Origin: an uncultured Lentisphaerota bacterium
Lineage (GTDB): Bacteria; Verrucomicrobiota; Lentisphaeria; Oligosphaerales; CAITYL01
Direction of reading: 5' to 3'
DNA: 39,913 bases
Assembly (NCBI GenBank): GCA_903896595.1
Contig: CAITYL010000372.1
Location: forward strand, 1 to 39,913
Positions within the stretch are counted from its first letter, which is position 1. Each line of letters opens with the position of its first letter. The translations under genes were made by a program, and so were the position numbers. Positions 1-8,813 of this stretch are shown one piece after another. The notes below the pieces were generated by a model, which was given only the letters and a program-made list of their open reading frames with translations, made no database searches and was not told the origin of the DNA.

Positions 1-885
1 CCAGAACTCCCGCAGGCAGAGCGTGCCCGCCTCCAGCATCGCCTCGCCCGCATAGGGGCTGTCGGGACTGCGCTTGCACAGCTCCTGGAAATAGGCCAGT
101 TGCCGCTCCGTCGCGTCCTTGCCGCCAAAGCATTGGCCGCGATAGAACTCCGCCGCCGCGCCGTACACGCTCTTGCCCGCCAGGTTCCGCAATTCCTCAT
201 AGCGCTTCGCGGCCGCCTTCAGCTTGCCCGCGCGCCGCAGCTCCTGCGCTTTCTTGTACAGCACATAGTCAAGCCCGTACGTCTCCACCAGCAGCCGTTC
301 CTCCAGCGCCAGTTGCCGTTCCACCAGCCCCGGCCGCAGCGCCTGCCATTCCTTGTCCAGCGGCCTGGCCGGGCCGTCCTGCGTGTCGGAGATCTTCTCC
401 CGCTTGAAATAGATGTCCCCGGCTGCCAGCGCCGCGTCAATGGCCGCCTTGGCCTTGACCGTTTCCGTGGTGCCTGCCAGCACGTCGCTCTGCCCCGCCA
501 GCGCCACCGCCAGCGGCAGCCCCGACGTCCGCTTCACCGCGTAGTCCAGCATCTCCAAGGCCTCGCCCGGCGCGCCGGCGGCCGCCCGGATGCGCGCATG
601 CTCCGTGAACACCAGCACCCGCGGCCATTCCAGGTTCGTCTCGGCCAGCGCGGCAGAGTCCACCGTCCACTTCGCCGCTTCCGTGTACTTCTTCTGGCCC
701 CGGTAGTACGCCCCCAGCGCCGCTCGTGCCGGCATGCTTACCGACGTGGAGGCGCTCCGCGCCGAACGCTTCAGCCCCGGCAAGTCCGCCTTGCCCGGCT
801 CCGCGCTTTGAGCCGGCGCCAAACCAAGCAGTGCAGCAAAGCTGGTACAAATAAACAAGATGAATATATGATGAAGATGAATCAT
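1..885 (-). CDS. Secreted TPR-like protein, C-terminus beyond the window
   Basis: The frame is open from an ATG at 885 down to base 1 (295 codons), so the C-terminus lies outside the window. The first 27 or so residues form a hydrophobic signal peptide ending near APAQSA, so export to the periplasm is likely. The rest is Ala/Leu/Glu-rich and helical, with TPR-like pairs such as KAAAKRYEELRNLAG and AYFQELCKRSPDSPYAGEA, the latter resembling YbgF/BamD-type outer-membrane assembly proteins. The stop of the upstream gene is only 15 bases away, so this is probably the last seen member of a three-gene operon of secreted proteins. It returns to GC-rich DNA after the AT-rich gene upstream. A GTGGGAT upstream is a weak ribosome site. 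Specific function unknown. Confidence 0.7.
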   Translation of the reverse strand, partial: MIHLHHIFILFICTSFAALLGLAPAQSAEPGKADLPGLKRSARSASTSVSMPARAALGAYYRGQKKYTEAAKWTVDSAALAETNLEWPRVLVFTEHARIRAAAGAPGEALEMLDYAVKRTSGLPLAVALAGQSDVLAGTTETVKAKAAIDAALAAGDIYFKREKISDTQDGPARPLDKEWQALRPGLVERQLALEERLLVETYGLDYVLYKKAQELRRAGKLKAAAKRYEELRNLAGKSVYGAAAEFYRGQCFGGKDATERQLAYFQELCKRSPDSPYAGEAMLEAGTLCLREFW

Positions 886-900
886 GGTATATCCCACGAT

Positions 901-1953
901 TTATTTATTGCTCGCATCCTTGATTAGTTTTTGCAGATCTGGCTTTGATGGACGTTTGCCTTGGCGAAAAGCCGTCTCTACTTCGTCTGTAAGTTGTTTC
1001 GTGACGGCCCAAGGGAGATTGGTCGCCTGTTCAAGGTTCCGGTCACCATAGGGATTTGTCACCGACTTGCCGCTCAATCGGAAGAACTCCTTGTTGGCGT
1101 TGATGTACTCAATTTCATAACGCGTGTAGATGGCAGGATCCCTGCTTTTTAGATAGATGTACTTAGCCTTCGGCGGCTTTTGATCTTGTGGCGTGAACGT
1201 GTGTTCCGATTGATAGCCTGTCTCTGGTGCTTCGTGCAGCAACTGTTCGGAGACGATGATTCCGCCATTAGTGTCACCCGGTGACAATGTCACCGTCCAA
1301 GTTGCACTGTTGATATTAAGAATAGCTTTCACTTTGATATCGCAGGTAAGCGGTTCACCATTAAGCATAAGATCTGCTATATCGCGCACCGCTTCTTCAC
1401 GAATGAAGTCGAAGCCTTTTATTTTTCCAGATTCATTGGTGGATGTTTGGCAGTTCAAATACTTACTTTCCAAACAAAATACCGTTTCTCCTTGTTTCCT
1501 TAATCGAAAAATGATGGGAGACGCACGATCAGCAATAAATTGTTTATCATTTCCATGCTTAAAATATTGAAAATTGCGGCTTGACTTTAAAGTCATATCT
1601 TCATAGTTATCCTTGGATATATTGTCGATATATAAGCTACGCCCTTTCTCTTTCTCCACTGAAAAACTCCCATCTATACCTGTGATGCGCTTTATTGATT
1701 TGGTTTCGCCGAATAATTTTTCACCATCTGGACTAAATTTAATTATATGGGCAGTAACTTTTACGCCGTCGACCGGTTCGTTTTTATCATCTAACGCCTT
1801 ACCCCAAAAATAGATATCAGTATCTCTGTTTTTTAACATTTCCTTCATTCGTAATATTTTTTCTTCATCTGCATTTTCTCTTCCAAGTAACGAAGGAATA
1901 AACGCAAAGATAATGCAATACAAAACAACCGTCGTATAAATTCTATTTATCAT
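901..1953 (-). CDS. Secreted protein with CarboxypepD_reg-like beta domain
   Basis: The start at 1953 is chosen because AAGGAA sits about 10 bases upstream and the protein then begins with a clean signal peptide (MINRIYTTVVLYCIIFAFIP); the open frame extends further up but into the preceding gene. About 350 residues. Residues 35-110 or so read as a transthyretin/CarboxypepD_reg-like sandwich: IYFWGKALDDKNEPVDGVKV, then TGIDGSFSV, then a basic GRSLYI strand. This fold is common in surface and envelope proteins and gives no enzymatic role. The remainder is not recognised. It lies 19 bases after the hydrolase gene and 15 before the TPR-like gene. The DNA is visibly AT-rich (roughly 40% GC by eye) against a GC-rich background, which suggests acquisition by transfer. 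Confidence 0.65.
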   Translation of the reverse strand: MINRIYTTVVLYCIIFAFIPSLLGRENADEEKILRMKEMLKNRDTDIYFWGKALDDKNEPVDGVKVTAHIIKFSPDGEKLFGETKSIKRITGIDGSFSVEKEKGRSLYIDNISKDNYEDMTLKSSRNFQYFKHGNDKQFIADRASPIIFRLRKQGETVFCLESKYLNCQTSTNESGKIKGFDFIREEAVRDIADLMLNGEPLTCDIKVKAILNINSATWTVTLSPGDTNGGIIVSEQLLHEAPETGYQSEHTFTPQDQKPPKAKYIYLKSRDPAIYTRYEIEYINANKEFFRLSGKSVTNPYGDRNLEQATNLPWAVTKQLTDEVETAFRQGKRPSKPDLQKLIKDASNK

Positions 1954-1972
1954 TTTACCGTGTTCCTTGTTG

Positions 1973-4675
1973 TTATCTGGTAAGACTAGCATCTCCAAAA
2001 AGCACACTCCAAAAAGACCATTCATCGGCAATATTTGATCGAAATTCTCTGCTGTGGGAATAGTGCGCATTATTATATCCCCAATCTTGCAGGTTTCGTG
2101 TAGTTCCAAAACCACCCACCACCGCTTGTGTCCCCAGAGCGCGCGATCGGGACTCCGCACATCTGGCAAATATCTCAAAGCGATTATCAGGAATTGTCAT
2201 TGTCCGTTCATCCAAGGGCAAAGGGCTGTCGTAATAAAAACGGTCACCAGATCCAGGATTATAACTGTGTGTGTTATTATCTCCTTCTGTATAGTGGTAA
2301 TCGGGGAAATCCGGTTTATACTCATTGTTGGTTTCCCACCAACTACTCAACGCATAATCTACCGGGTTGAAGTATAGCACCATTGCACCTGCATGATTTG
2401 AATTAGCGGAGAGATATGGTGTATCAGGCGACAATCCTGAAGAGTAACAGGCGTAAATATTGGGTGTGTTGAAGTCATTCCAATAATTATCAATCGTGTT
2501 ATCGTAACAGTGAGCCGACATCGCCGCCTGAGCCGCAATGTATGTGTGGACTACTTGTGACGTAAATAGCCGAAGTGCTTCCCCCATCACGACATTTCCC
2601 ATACTATGAGCAAGCACTCTGACTTGACCTGAATAACTTGCATTTAAGGTTGTAATACGATTGCTTAATGATTGACCTGAGCGCCACGCGCGGAGTTCAC
2701 TTGCATCATAAGTTAAAGTTCCCGTATATGTTGGCCATTGAAAGCATCCGACACGCCCTTTATATCCCTGCCACCATAATCTTTTGAAAACCGTTTCTGC
2801 CCATCGATCTTTCTCCCAACCAGCCATATTCCAGCCATGTACATAAAGAACATATTGATTGTTTTCTGGTGTGTAGGTACATGTTCCAACTTGATTGCTA
2901 GTGCTATTCACAGCATCATCCGAGCCTGCGTCAACAACGTATTTTTCATAAAATTCAGTTATTGGCCTGAGATCAAGAGCAATTGACTTTCTGCATATTT
3001 CGCTACCGTCCTTCTTAACGATCAGCGTCAGATCACCTTTCCCGACGCTCTTACCTTCGAAGATAAATGGCGACACTTGATTACTGGCATTGATGTATGC
3101 GCTACATAATTGTTGTTCTGCTGTGGTAACCACTAGCATAAAAGGTTTCATACTCTGTGATAGAGCAACATCAGGATTAGATAAATAAGCCGAAGACGCA
3201 TCTACCGCCTCGAAAATATTTATCGATGGGCTTTCTTGTGATGTTACGTTCTCGAATTTTAGGAAATAGGTGATCCCGGAAAGCGTTGCGATTTTGTTAT
3301 CCACTTTGATATGTAATCTAGCGAAGTCCTCTAAGTCACGTTTACATGTGATGACATCATCGTTACAATTTGCTGTTCCACTTTCGTTGTCATCCTCTTC
3401 CCCATCGGAAATAACGTCAACGTCATTATTCACCCAAAACAGGTAATGACTATCGTTGGAACTATCAAAGTTAATGGTGCCATTTCGGTCTCCGTCCATA
3501 GCAATTTCTATTTTGCCAGTGGTGATCTTTATCTTATCCTTGAATGGCGATGGATTGCTGCCGCCGGTTTGGGCGGACGGGGTGAAGGTGAGGGTGAGAG
3601 TGTCCGTGCTGTCGGTGCCGGTGCTGGAGGTGACGCCTTTGAGATAGACGGGAGACGACGGCAGGGAACTGGCGGAGGCATACGTTACGGTGGTCTGGGT
3701 GCCGCTGAACAAGGAAGTATTGAGCGCCGCATCGCTATAAACGTCAAAATTGCAGGAAGACCGTTCCAGTTTGACGGCGCCACTCAGGCTGTTGGTGGGC
3801 GAAATGGACAGGCTCAGGGGCGTGCCGCCGCTGGTGGCGGTCGCGGGCAGGATCGGCACGACCACGCCCGCACTTTCCTCATCCTTCTCGGCGACGGTGG
3901 ATGAGGAAATATTCACGTCCACCACCGCCACCCGGGAGGTGGATGTCACGGTGCCGGAGAATGGCGATTTTTTTTGCGACAGGGCGGTAACAGTGACCCA
4001 ACGGCCGGTGGCCGCGGTGGCATTGGTGATGGTGGTCGTCTCCCCTTGCGACGGATTGAACGAAAGTCCTTCTGCGGGACTGGCCGTCCAGGATGGGATG
4101 CCAATTCGTGTCTCGGGTATCCGGGACGTCAGGGTGGTCGACACGTCCCCCTCACGGGTCAGGGCGTTTGCACCACCGGTGGGCGTATTGACACTGATGT
4201 ATGCCGGGTCGGTGACGATCTTGATTGTATGATCCCAAGCAAACAGGTGCCATGGCGCTGTAACCAATTGCCCGGCAGCCGTACTCGTAGGGACTAAACG
4301 GCCAGAGAATTCCGTTTCAAAAATGTCCACAACCCCGGTGCCAACATCGATGTATCCCCCAAAGTGTTTTGGCTGAACCGTTTTACCCCTTACGGTGGCC
4401 GACATGCTTACGGAACAGGCCTGATCGCCATAAAAACTCCACGAATTTGGGGAAGGCGATCCCGAAAAGCTATACGTCGTCGGAGCCGGTGTGGGTTTGG
4501 TGGGAACGCTCAGGTCATCTTTTTCTTCGTTCGGGCGTGCGACAAACGTGATATCCGCAGCTCGCGTTGCTGGATAAGTTGCCGCAAACACCCCCAACAA
4601 TGCCATGAGCATAAGGCCGTTGCGAGCGCGGCTCTGGACCGGGGTGGGGGACGGACGGGCGTGAATCGGTGACAT
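1973..4675 (-). CDS. Secreted alpha/beta-hydrolase with beta-rich N-terminal region
   Basis: Start at 4675, where GGGAGAGGAGA lies about 10 bases upstream; an in-frame ATG at 4714 lacks such a site. About 900 residues. A signal peptide ends near TRA-AD (about residue 39). Residues 40-590 are Ser/Thr-rich, beta-type sequence resembling Ig/Calx-beta surface modules, with acidic DxDxD-like stretches. The C-terminal part is an alpha/beta hydrolase: VLYVHGWNMAG (oxyanion-hole His-Gly near 613) and LAHSMGN (nucleophile elbow, Ser about 691), with candidate acid in FNPVDYAL and base in DNNTHSYN. An extracellular esterase or lipase-like role is likely; the substrate is unknown. First gene of the minus-strand trio. 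The 5' part (above about 3545) is GC-rich and the 3' part AT-rich, so the gene may be chimeric. Confidence 0.75.
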   Translation of the reverse strand: MSPIHARPSPTPVQSRARNGLMLMALLGVFAATYPATRAADITFVARPNEEKDDLSVPTKPTPAPTTYSFSGSPSPNSWSFYGDQACSVSMSATVRGKTVQPKHFGGYIDVGTGVVDIFETEFSGRLVPTSTAAGQLVTAPWHLFAWDHTIKIVTDPAYISVNTPTGGANALTREGDVSTTLTSRIPETRIGIPSWTASPAEGLSFNPSQGETTTITNATAATGRWVTVTALSQKKSPFSGTVTSTSRVAVVDVNISSSTVAEKDEESAGVVVPILPATATSGGTPLSLSISPTNSLSGAVKLERSSCNFDVYSDAALNTSLFSGTQTTVTYASASSLPSSPVYLKGVTSSTGTDSTDTLTLTFTPSAQTGGSNPSPFKDKIKITTGKIEIAMDGDRNGTINFDSSNDSHYLFWVNNDVDVISDGEEDDNESGTANCNDDVITCKRDLEDFARLHIKVDNKIATLSGITYFLKFENVTSQESPSINIFEAVDASSAYLSNPDVALSQSMKPFMLVVTTAEQQLCSAYINASNQVSPFIFEGKSVGKGDLTLIVKKDGSEICRKSIALDLRPITEFYEKYVVDAGSDDAVNSTSNQVGTCTYTPENNQYVLYVHGWNMAGWEKDRWAETVFKRLWWQGYKGRVGCFQWPTYTGTLTYDASELRAWRSGQSLSNRITTLNASYSGQVRVLAHSMGNVVMGEALRLFTSQVVHTYIAAQAAMSAHCYDNTIDNYWNDFNTPNIYACYSSGLSPDTPYLSANSNHAGAMVLYFNPVDYALSSWWETNNEYKPDFPDYHYTEGDNNTHSYNPGSGDRFYYDSPLPLDERTMTIPDNRFEIFARCAESRSRALGTQAVVGGFGTTRNLQDWGYNNAHYSHSREFRSNIADEWSFWSVLFGDASLTR

Positions 4676-4804
4676 CGACAACGGTCTCCTCTCCCTGCGG
4701 CAAACGGGCGGCAATCCGGGCGCAACTACCGAACAACTGCGCGTAGTTTAGCCTGGGTGGTTTCGTAAAGCAAACCAAACGCAATTAAACGTCCTGACTA
4801 CTCT

Positions 4805-4837
4805 TTTTCTTCGTGCTCTTCATGTTCTTCATGGTGA
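4805..4837 (-). repeat. CACGAAG-family quasi-repeat (variant copy)
   Basis: On the minus strand this reads CACCATGAAGAACATGAAG followed by AGCACGAAG. It is a diverged copy of the word repeat found at 30167-30197 and 36904-36933. It lies in the leader of the hydrolase operon. Confidence 0.5.
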
Positions 4838-4854
4838 AAAATATACTAATCTGA

Positions 4855-4870
4855 ATTATTCATGAATAAT
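4855..4870. promoter_or_regulatory. Perfect 16-bp palindrome
   Basis: ATTATTCATGAATAAT is its own reverse complement. It lies six bases beyond the stop of the HlyD-like gene and about 180 bases upstream of the hydrolase start. It could be an operator for the hydrolase operon or a small hairpin. No matching second site was seen. Confidence 0.35.
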
Positions 4871-4875
4871 GCACA

Positions 4876-5916
4876 TCAATCCAGCCCGAACAGGAAAATC
4901 CAGAAGGGCACGGACCCGCAGGAAAGACGCGCCTCGGCGGTGGTCCCGGGGGCGACGACAAAGGGGCCGGAATTGAAACTGCAATAGGCCACCCGGTAAC
5001 TGGTCTGCCCCTCGGTCTGGATCACGTCGCGCAAAAACTCCACCTTGCCGTCGAACCAGGTGCGGATCAGGGTGTGGTAAGGGGTAAGCAGCGCCTGATA
5101 GGGGGCGCCGACGGCGATCTTGGCGGCGTCACGCTCACGGACCCGCAGTTTGAGCACCTGCCGGTCGCCGCCGAAGACCTCCAGCAGGACGGTTTCCGGA
5201 CGCACCAGTTCCCCGATGACGAACTCATAGCGCAACAACTGGCCGGCGATCGGGGCGCGGACCTCGCGCAGGCGGAGCGCGCCCTCGGCCTGGCGGACGT
5301 CGTCGCGCCGCACCTCCAGCTCGCGCCGGAACACGGCCAGATCACGGTCATACATCCCCAGGTCCTGGTTGAGCAGCGACTGCAATTCGGCCCGGGCCAA
5401 TTCTTCCTTGAGCTGATCGTCCTCCAAGGCACTGCCGGCGGCCAGTCCCTTGGCCAGCAGTTCGCGGGTCCGCGCCAAGCGGCTGGTGGCATACTGCAAC
5501 CGCAGCCGCGCCAGGGCGATGCCCTCGGTCAGCAGCCGTTTTTCCTCGGCAATCCCCGCCGTGCGCCGGGCGATTTCCGCCTCGGCCTTGTCCACCTGGC
5601 TGCGGGCGGCCTCCAGCTGGGCCTTCGCCTCGCTGTTGTCCAACTGCACCAGCAAATCCCCCTGCTTCACCTTGTCGCCGGTGGCCGCCAGAATCGCGGA
5701 GACCATGCCGACGACGGGCGGGCGCACCTCGGCGTATTCGCTGGTGGTCACATACCCGGTGGCGATCACCCGGCGCGGGACTTTGATGACAAAGCCCAGG
5801 CCGACCATCAGGCACAACCCCACCCCGCCCATGACCAGCAGCCACAGGCGGCGCCAGTTGCTCTCCCGGCGGGTCGCCGGCGGCGCTTCCCCCCGCGTGG
5901 TCCGAAATTCACCCAT
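4876..5916 (-). CDS. HlyD-family membrane fusion (adaptor) protein
   Basis: 346 residues; start at 5916 behind GAGGA at 8 bases. One transmembrane segment (about 24-46) anchors it in the inner membrane. Residues 55-95 form the first half of a biotinyl/lipoyl-like hairpin (IATGYVTTSEYAEVRPPVVG, then GDKVKQGDLLVQLDN). Residues 95-215 are a long coiled-coil hairpin, followed by the second lipoyl half (LREVRAPIAGQLL) and a beta-barrel. Such adaptors link an inner-membrane pump to a TolC channel across the periplasm. The TolC-like gene lies upstream on the same strand with a Cys-rich protein between, but no ABC, MFS or RND pump is present here. The family is clear; the partner pump and substrate are not. 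Confidence 0.85.
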   Translation of the reverse strand: MGEFRTTRGEAPPATRRESNWRRLWLLVMGGVGLCLMVGLGFVIKVPRRVIATGYVTTSEYAEVRPPVVGMVSAILAATGDKVKQGDLLVQLDNSEAKAQLEAARSQVDKAEAEIARRTAGIAEEKRLLTEGIALARLRLQYATSRLARTRELLAKGLAAGSALEDDQLKEELARAELQSLLNQDLGMYDRDLAVFRRELEVRRDDVRQAEGALRLREVRAPIAGQLLRYEFVIGELVRPETVLLEVFGGDRQVLKLRVRERDAAKIAVGAPYQALLTPYHTLIRTWFDGKVEFLRDVIQTEGQTSYRVAYCSFNSGPFVVAPGTTAEARLSCGSVPFWIFLFGLD

Positions 5917-5935
5917 AATGCGTCCTCATTTGATA

Positions 5936-5964
5936 GACTGAAGGCTGTTAGGCTGAAGGCTGAA
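5936..5964. repeat. Heptad quasi-repeat, word GGCTGAA
   Basis: Reads GACTGAA, GGCTGTTA, GGCTGAA, GGCTGAA, with one 8-base unit. It lies just upstream of the HlyD start in the 195-base gap to the zinc-ribbon gene. Same kind of short-period intergenic array as at 7002, 8814, 30336 and 38200. Confidence 0.6.
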
Positions 5965-6111
5965 GGTCATTCAAATTAAAGCGGATCTTGCAAAACCATC
6001 AATACGTAATTTAAACAGGAGAAATCAGGAGAGAACGGAGAACAACTTCTCTGTGGCCTCTGCTGCCTCCTGTTCAAAATCCAAAAGGTGAAAAATTGAA
6101 GGGGCGGAGTA

Positions 6112-6954
6112 CTAGGCCGGATGGTTGGCGTTGGCCTGGCGCTTGACGCGCAGGAAATCTTTGGCCACCAGCCGGACCCCGTCGTTTTCATCATCGTAGC
6201 GCTTGATGCAATCGTTGCACTCCGCGCAGTTGCGCTCGTAGCAGTTGCGATGAACGCGCGCCGGATACATGCGGCGGAACGCCTCATAGCACTCGTCGCA
6301 ACAGAAAACGTACCGTTCCTGACTGGCTCCGAAAGCGGCCTGCGCCAGATGAAAGCCGTCCTTGTCGGGGTCGGCGGGGTTGTTGCACCACCCGCAAATC
6401 AGCTTGAGCCGCTCGATGAGCTGCTTGTAGCGCTGGTCGATCTCCTCGTCGGTCCACACATACTCGATCCAGCTCAGCGCATCCGAGGGCACCTTGGCGC
6501 GGATCACATCGTCGCGCATGACCAGCACGTCGCCGCTGCGGATGACATAACAGGTCTGCCCTTCCACCGGCGGGGTGCCATCCCGGAGATGGACCCGCAC
6601 GGAACCACGCCGCGGCATCTCGTAGGCGTGAAAGTCACAGGTTTCGCAAACCGTGGCGAACAGATGCTGGCGCAAATGGGCGCTGCAAACGGGGCATCGC
6701 CCCATCTGGATCATGTGCAGATTTTTCAGCGAGTCTTCGGCCGCTTCCTGCACCTGTTTCTCGGCCTCTTTTTGGACCTTCTTCTCCCGCATCCCGTAGT
6801 TGTCGTCCAGCACCCGGATGTCGCGCTCCAGCATGTCGCGCTGGTGTTCGGGCAACACGGTTTTTTCCAGGCTGACGGCCTCCTCGGTCCCGTCGTCATC
6901 ACTCTCATGGTGCTTGTCGTGGTGCAAGCCAAACATTTCCGAAAGCTTGCTCAT
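6112..6954 (-). CDS. Cys-rich zinc-ribbon/TRASH-like cytoplasmic protein
   Basis: 280 residues; start at 6954 with a strong AAGGAG 7 bases upstream. No signal peptide. Residues 1-25 are His/Asp/Glu-rich (LHHDKHHESDDD), a possible metal-binding tail; 38-80 are a charged coiled coil. A four-Cys ribbon follows (C87, C90, C103, C106), then a beta segment with VHLRDG and DVLVMRDD. The C-terminal part has CGWC (187-190), FCCDEC (218-222) and CYERNCAECNDC (238-249), resembling MYM/TRASH metal-binding fingers. It sits between the TolC-like and HlyD-like genes on the same strand, so it may regulate or assemble that export apparatus, perhaps in response to a metal. That role is inference; I do not recognise a named family for the whole protein. 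Confidence 0.7.
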   Translation of the reverse strand: MSKLSEMFGLHHDKHHESDDDGTEEAVSLEKTVLPEHQRDMLERDIRVLDDNYGMREKKVQKEAEKQVQEAAEDSLKNLHMIQMGRCPVCSAHLRQHLFATVCETCDFHAYEMPRRGSVRVHLRDGTPPVEGQTCYVIRSGDVLVMRDDVIRAKVPSDALSWIEYVWTDEEIDQRYKQLIERLKLICGWCNNPADPDKDGFHLAQAAFGASQERYVFCCDECYEAFRRMYPARVHRNCYERNCAECNDCIKRYDDENDGVRLVAKDFLRVKRQANANHPA

Positions 6955-7001
6955 CGCGTGCTCCTTCCGGCGGCTGATCCGGAGTGGTTGTGATTACAGG
7001 G

Positions 7002-7029
7002 TGTTCAGCGTTCAGTGTTCAGTGTTCAG
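7002..7029. repeat. Heptad quasi-repeat TGTTCAG x4, with inverted partner
   Basis: Four perfectly phased heptads: TGTTCAG, CGTTCAG, TGTTCAG, TGTTCAG. At 7098-7122 the inverse words appear (CCTGAACACCGAACTC then CTGAACACT), so the interval 7002-7122 can fold back. It lies between the TolC-like and zinc-ribbon genes. Confidence 0.7.
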
Positions 7030-7097
7030 AAAAAAATGCGATTGCACTAGGCAATGACCGGCTTCTTCATTTTTACTACATCTTGCTTTACCTGCTC

Positions 7098-7122
7098 CCT
7101 GAACACCGAACTCCTGAACACT
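7098..7122. repeat. Inverted partner of the TGTTCAG array
   Basis: Contains CTGAACAC twice with CGAAC between; this is the reverse complement of the words at 7002-7029, about 70 bases away. Confidence 0.55.
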
Positions 7123-7160
7123 CGCCATGCGGGGAATAATCCCGCCTTCATTCCTAAGGT

Positions 7161-8672
7161 TCACGGCTCCGCCGGCACGGTGGTCTGTGCCAGCACGCCG
7201 TTGACGGAGGCGTATTGATACCCGGTGGCGTAGTGGAAGCGGGCCACCGCCGCCAGCAGTTCCCCCGCCACGATGGTCTGGCGGCTGACCACCTCATTCA
7301 AATCCTTTTGCGCGTCGAGCACATTGCGACTGCGCCCCTCACCCAGGCGAAACCGCTGTTCTTCCGCCTCCAACGTGAGCCGGGCCGCCGCCACGGCGTC
7401 CCCCAGTACCCGCAACCGTTCCCGCGCCTGTTCATAATCGCGCCGGGCGGTCTCGACATCGGTCTTGACCGCCAGTTCAACCTCCCGGCCATCGGCCTCC
7501 AATTCCGCCAGGTGCGCCGCGGCCTGGCGCACCCGCGCCCGCTCAGCCTGATACCCCAGCGGCCGGCTCCATGTCACCCCCACCAGCCCGCCGAAATTGC
7601 GCTCAAACGTATAAACGCCGGAACCGACCATGCCGGCCTGCTCCTCGCCCTGCCAGCCGCCTTCAACGATGACGGCCACGTTCGACTTCAGGCCTTCCTG
7701 GTTCCGGCGGATCTCCAGCCGGGTGGCGTCCGCGCGCCCCTGCACGTCGCGCCAGTTGCCGCGCGCCGACAACGCCTTGGTCAGCGGCGGCGCCAACGGC
7801 AGGGACATCTCCTCCGCCCACACCACCACCGTGGGGGTTCCCGACACCGCCTCGGTCGCCGTCCCAACCGCCACCGGCGCCGCCAGGGTTTCCGCCAGAC
7901 GCAGGCTCGCCGTCCCGATCGCCTGAACCGCCGCCATCTCATTCTCGCGGCGCACCGCCACCTCGTACTGGGCCGGATAGACCTGGTATTCCGGCACCAC
8001 CTTCAGCCGCACCATCTCCCGTGTCTCATCCAACAGCTTGACCGCGCGCCGCGACGCCGCCGCCGCCACTTCGAACGAGGCCTGCGCCGTGCAGAGAATG
8101 ACATAGCGCAGATCCACCTCGCGCCGGACGGTTTGACAGGCGTCCAACAGGCGGGCGCGCGCCGCCCGCGCTTCCACCGCCGCCCGCTGGTCGTCCAATT
8201 TCCAAGTCACAAACCCGCGATCACGGTTAAGGGGGACCCGCAGCCGGGCCGTAAACATCGTCTGCCCCGTCCGGTCCGGATAATTCGAGGACAGATTGTT
8301 CAAGTAATTTTGGCCGGCTTGCAGATCCAGATAGGCCCCGGGTTGCAAGGCCATCTCCGTGCCGGCGGTGCTCAGAAAGCCGTCCTGCCCGGCCACGCCG
8401 TCCTGTTGGCCCTGACCCGACGCCTTCAATTTCGGGTCAAAGAACCCCTTCAACTCGTCCCGCACCGCCACATACCGTTCCACCTCGTGCCGGGCCGCCA
8501 CCACCTGGGGATTGCGCTCCAGCGCCAGAGCGGTCAGCCGGTACAGTTCCGCCTCGGGCGAAACAACCACACGCCCCGATGCCGCCGGCGCCGCTTCAAG
8601 CCAGCCGCAGGCCAGCCAAAGCATGATGGCAATCACGGGGTGGGGGAAAACCTTGTTTTGCAACCAAAACAT
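7161..8672 (-). CDS. TolC-family outer-membrane efflux protein
   Basis: About 503 residues from the ATG at 8672; a GTG at 8720 is an alternative start. I prefer 8672 because it gives a compact signal peptide (VIAIMLWLACGWLEAAPA). The body shows the TolC pattern of two helical-hairpin repeats: LYRLTALALERNPQVVAARHEVERY in the first half, and a second repeat beginning near LTKALSARGNWRDVQGRADA, each followed by Ala/Glu/Arg-rich coiled coil and beta strands (FTARLRVPLNR; VGVTWSRPLGY). It would form the outer-membrane channel of a tripartite exporter with the HlyD-like protein downstream. No pump gene is in the cluster. No strong ribosome site is visible at 8672. Confidence 0.85.
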   Translation of the reverse strand: MFWLQNKVFPHPVIAIMLWLACGWLEAAPAASGRVVVSPEAELYRLTALALERNPQVVAARHEVERYVAVRDELKGFFDPKLKASGQGQQDGVAGQDGFLSTAGTEMALQPGAYLDLQAGQNYLNNLSSNYPDRTGQTMFTARLRVPLNRDRGFVTWKLDDQRAAVEARAARARLLDACQTVRREVDLRYVILCTAQASFEVAAAASRRAVKLLDETREMVRLKVVPEYQVYPAQYEVAVRRENEMAAVQAIGTASLRLAETLAAPVAVGTATEAVSGTPTVVVWAEEMSLPLAPPLTKALSARGNWRDVQGRADATRLEIRRNQEGLKSNVAVIVEGGWQGEEQAGMVGSGVYTFERNFGGLVGVTWSRPLGYQAERARVRQAAAHLAELEADGREVELAVKTDVETARRDYEQARERLRVLGDAVAAARLTLEAEEQRFRLGEGRSRNVLDAQKDLNEVVSRQTIVAGELLAAVARFHYATGYQYASVNGVLAQTTVPAEP

Positions 8673-8813
8673 TGAGTTATGGGCACGCTCCGGCCCAGGA
8701 CTCCGAAAACCATCAAACACGCCGCCCGGTCACAAGAAATCGCGCATTTTAAACAAGAAGCAATATAACATCGATTCGACAATCCGGTAGTTCCCGATGC
8801 GACAGAACCGCCA

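Noticed and set aside
100..927. 275-codon plus-strand frame at the window start
   Set aside because: Antisense to the secreted TPR-like gene, which has a signal peptide, helical repeats and operon spacing.
7215..8675. 486-codon plus-strand frame opposite the TolC-like gene
   Set aside because: Arg/His/Pro/Gln-rich text typical of an antisense frame; the minus-strand gene has a signal peptide and family motifs.
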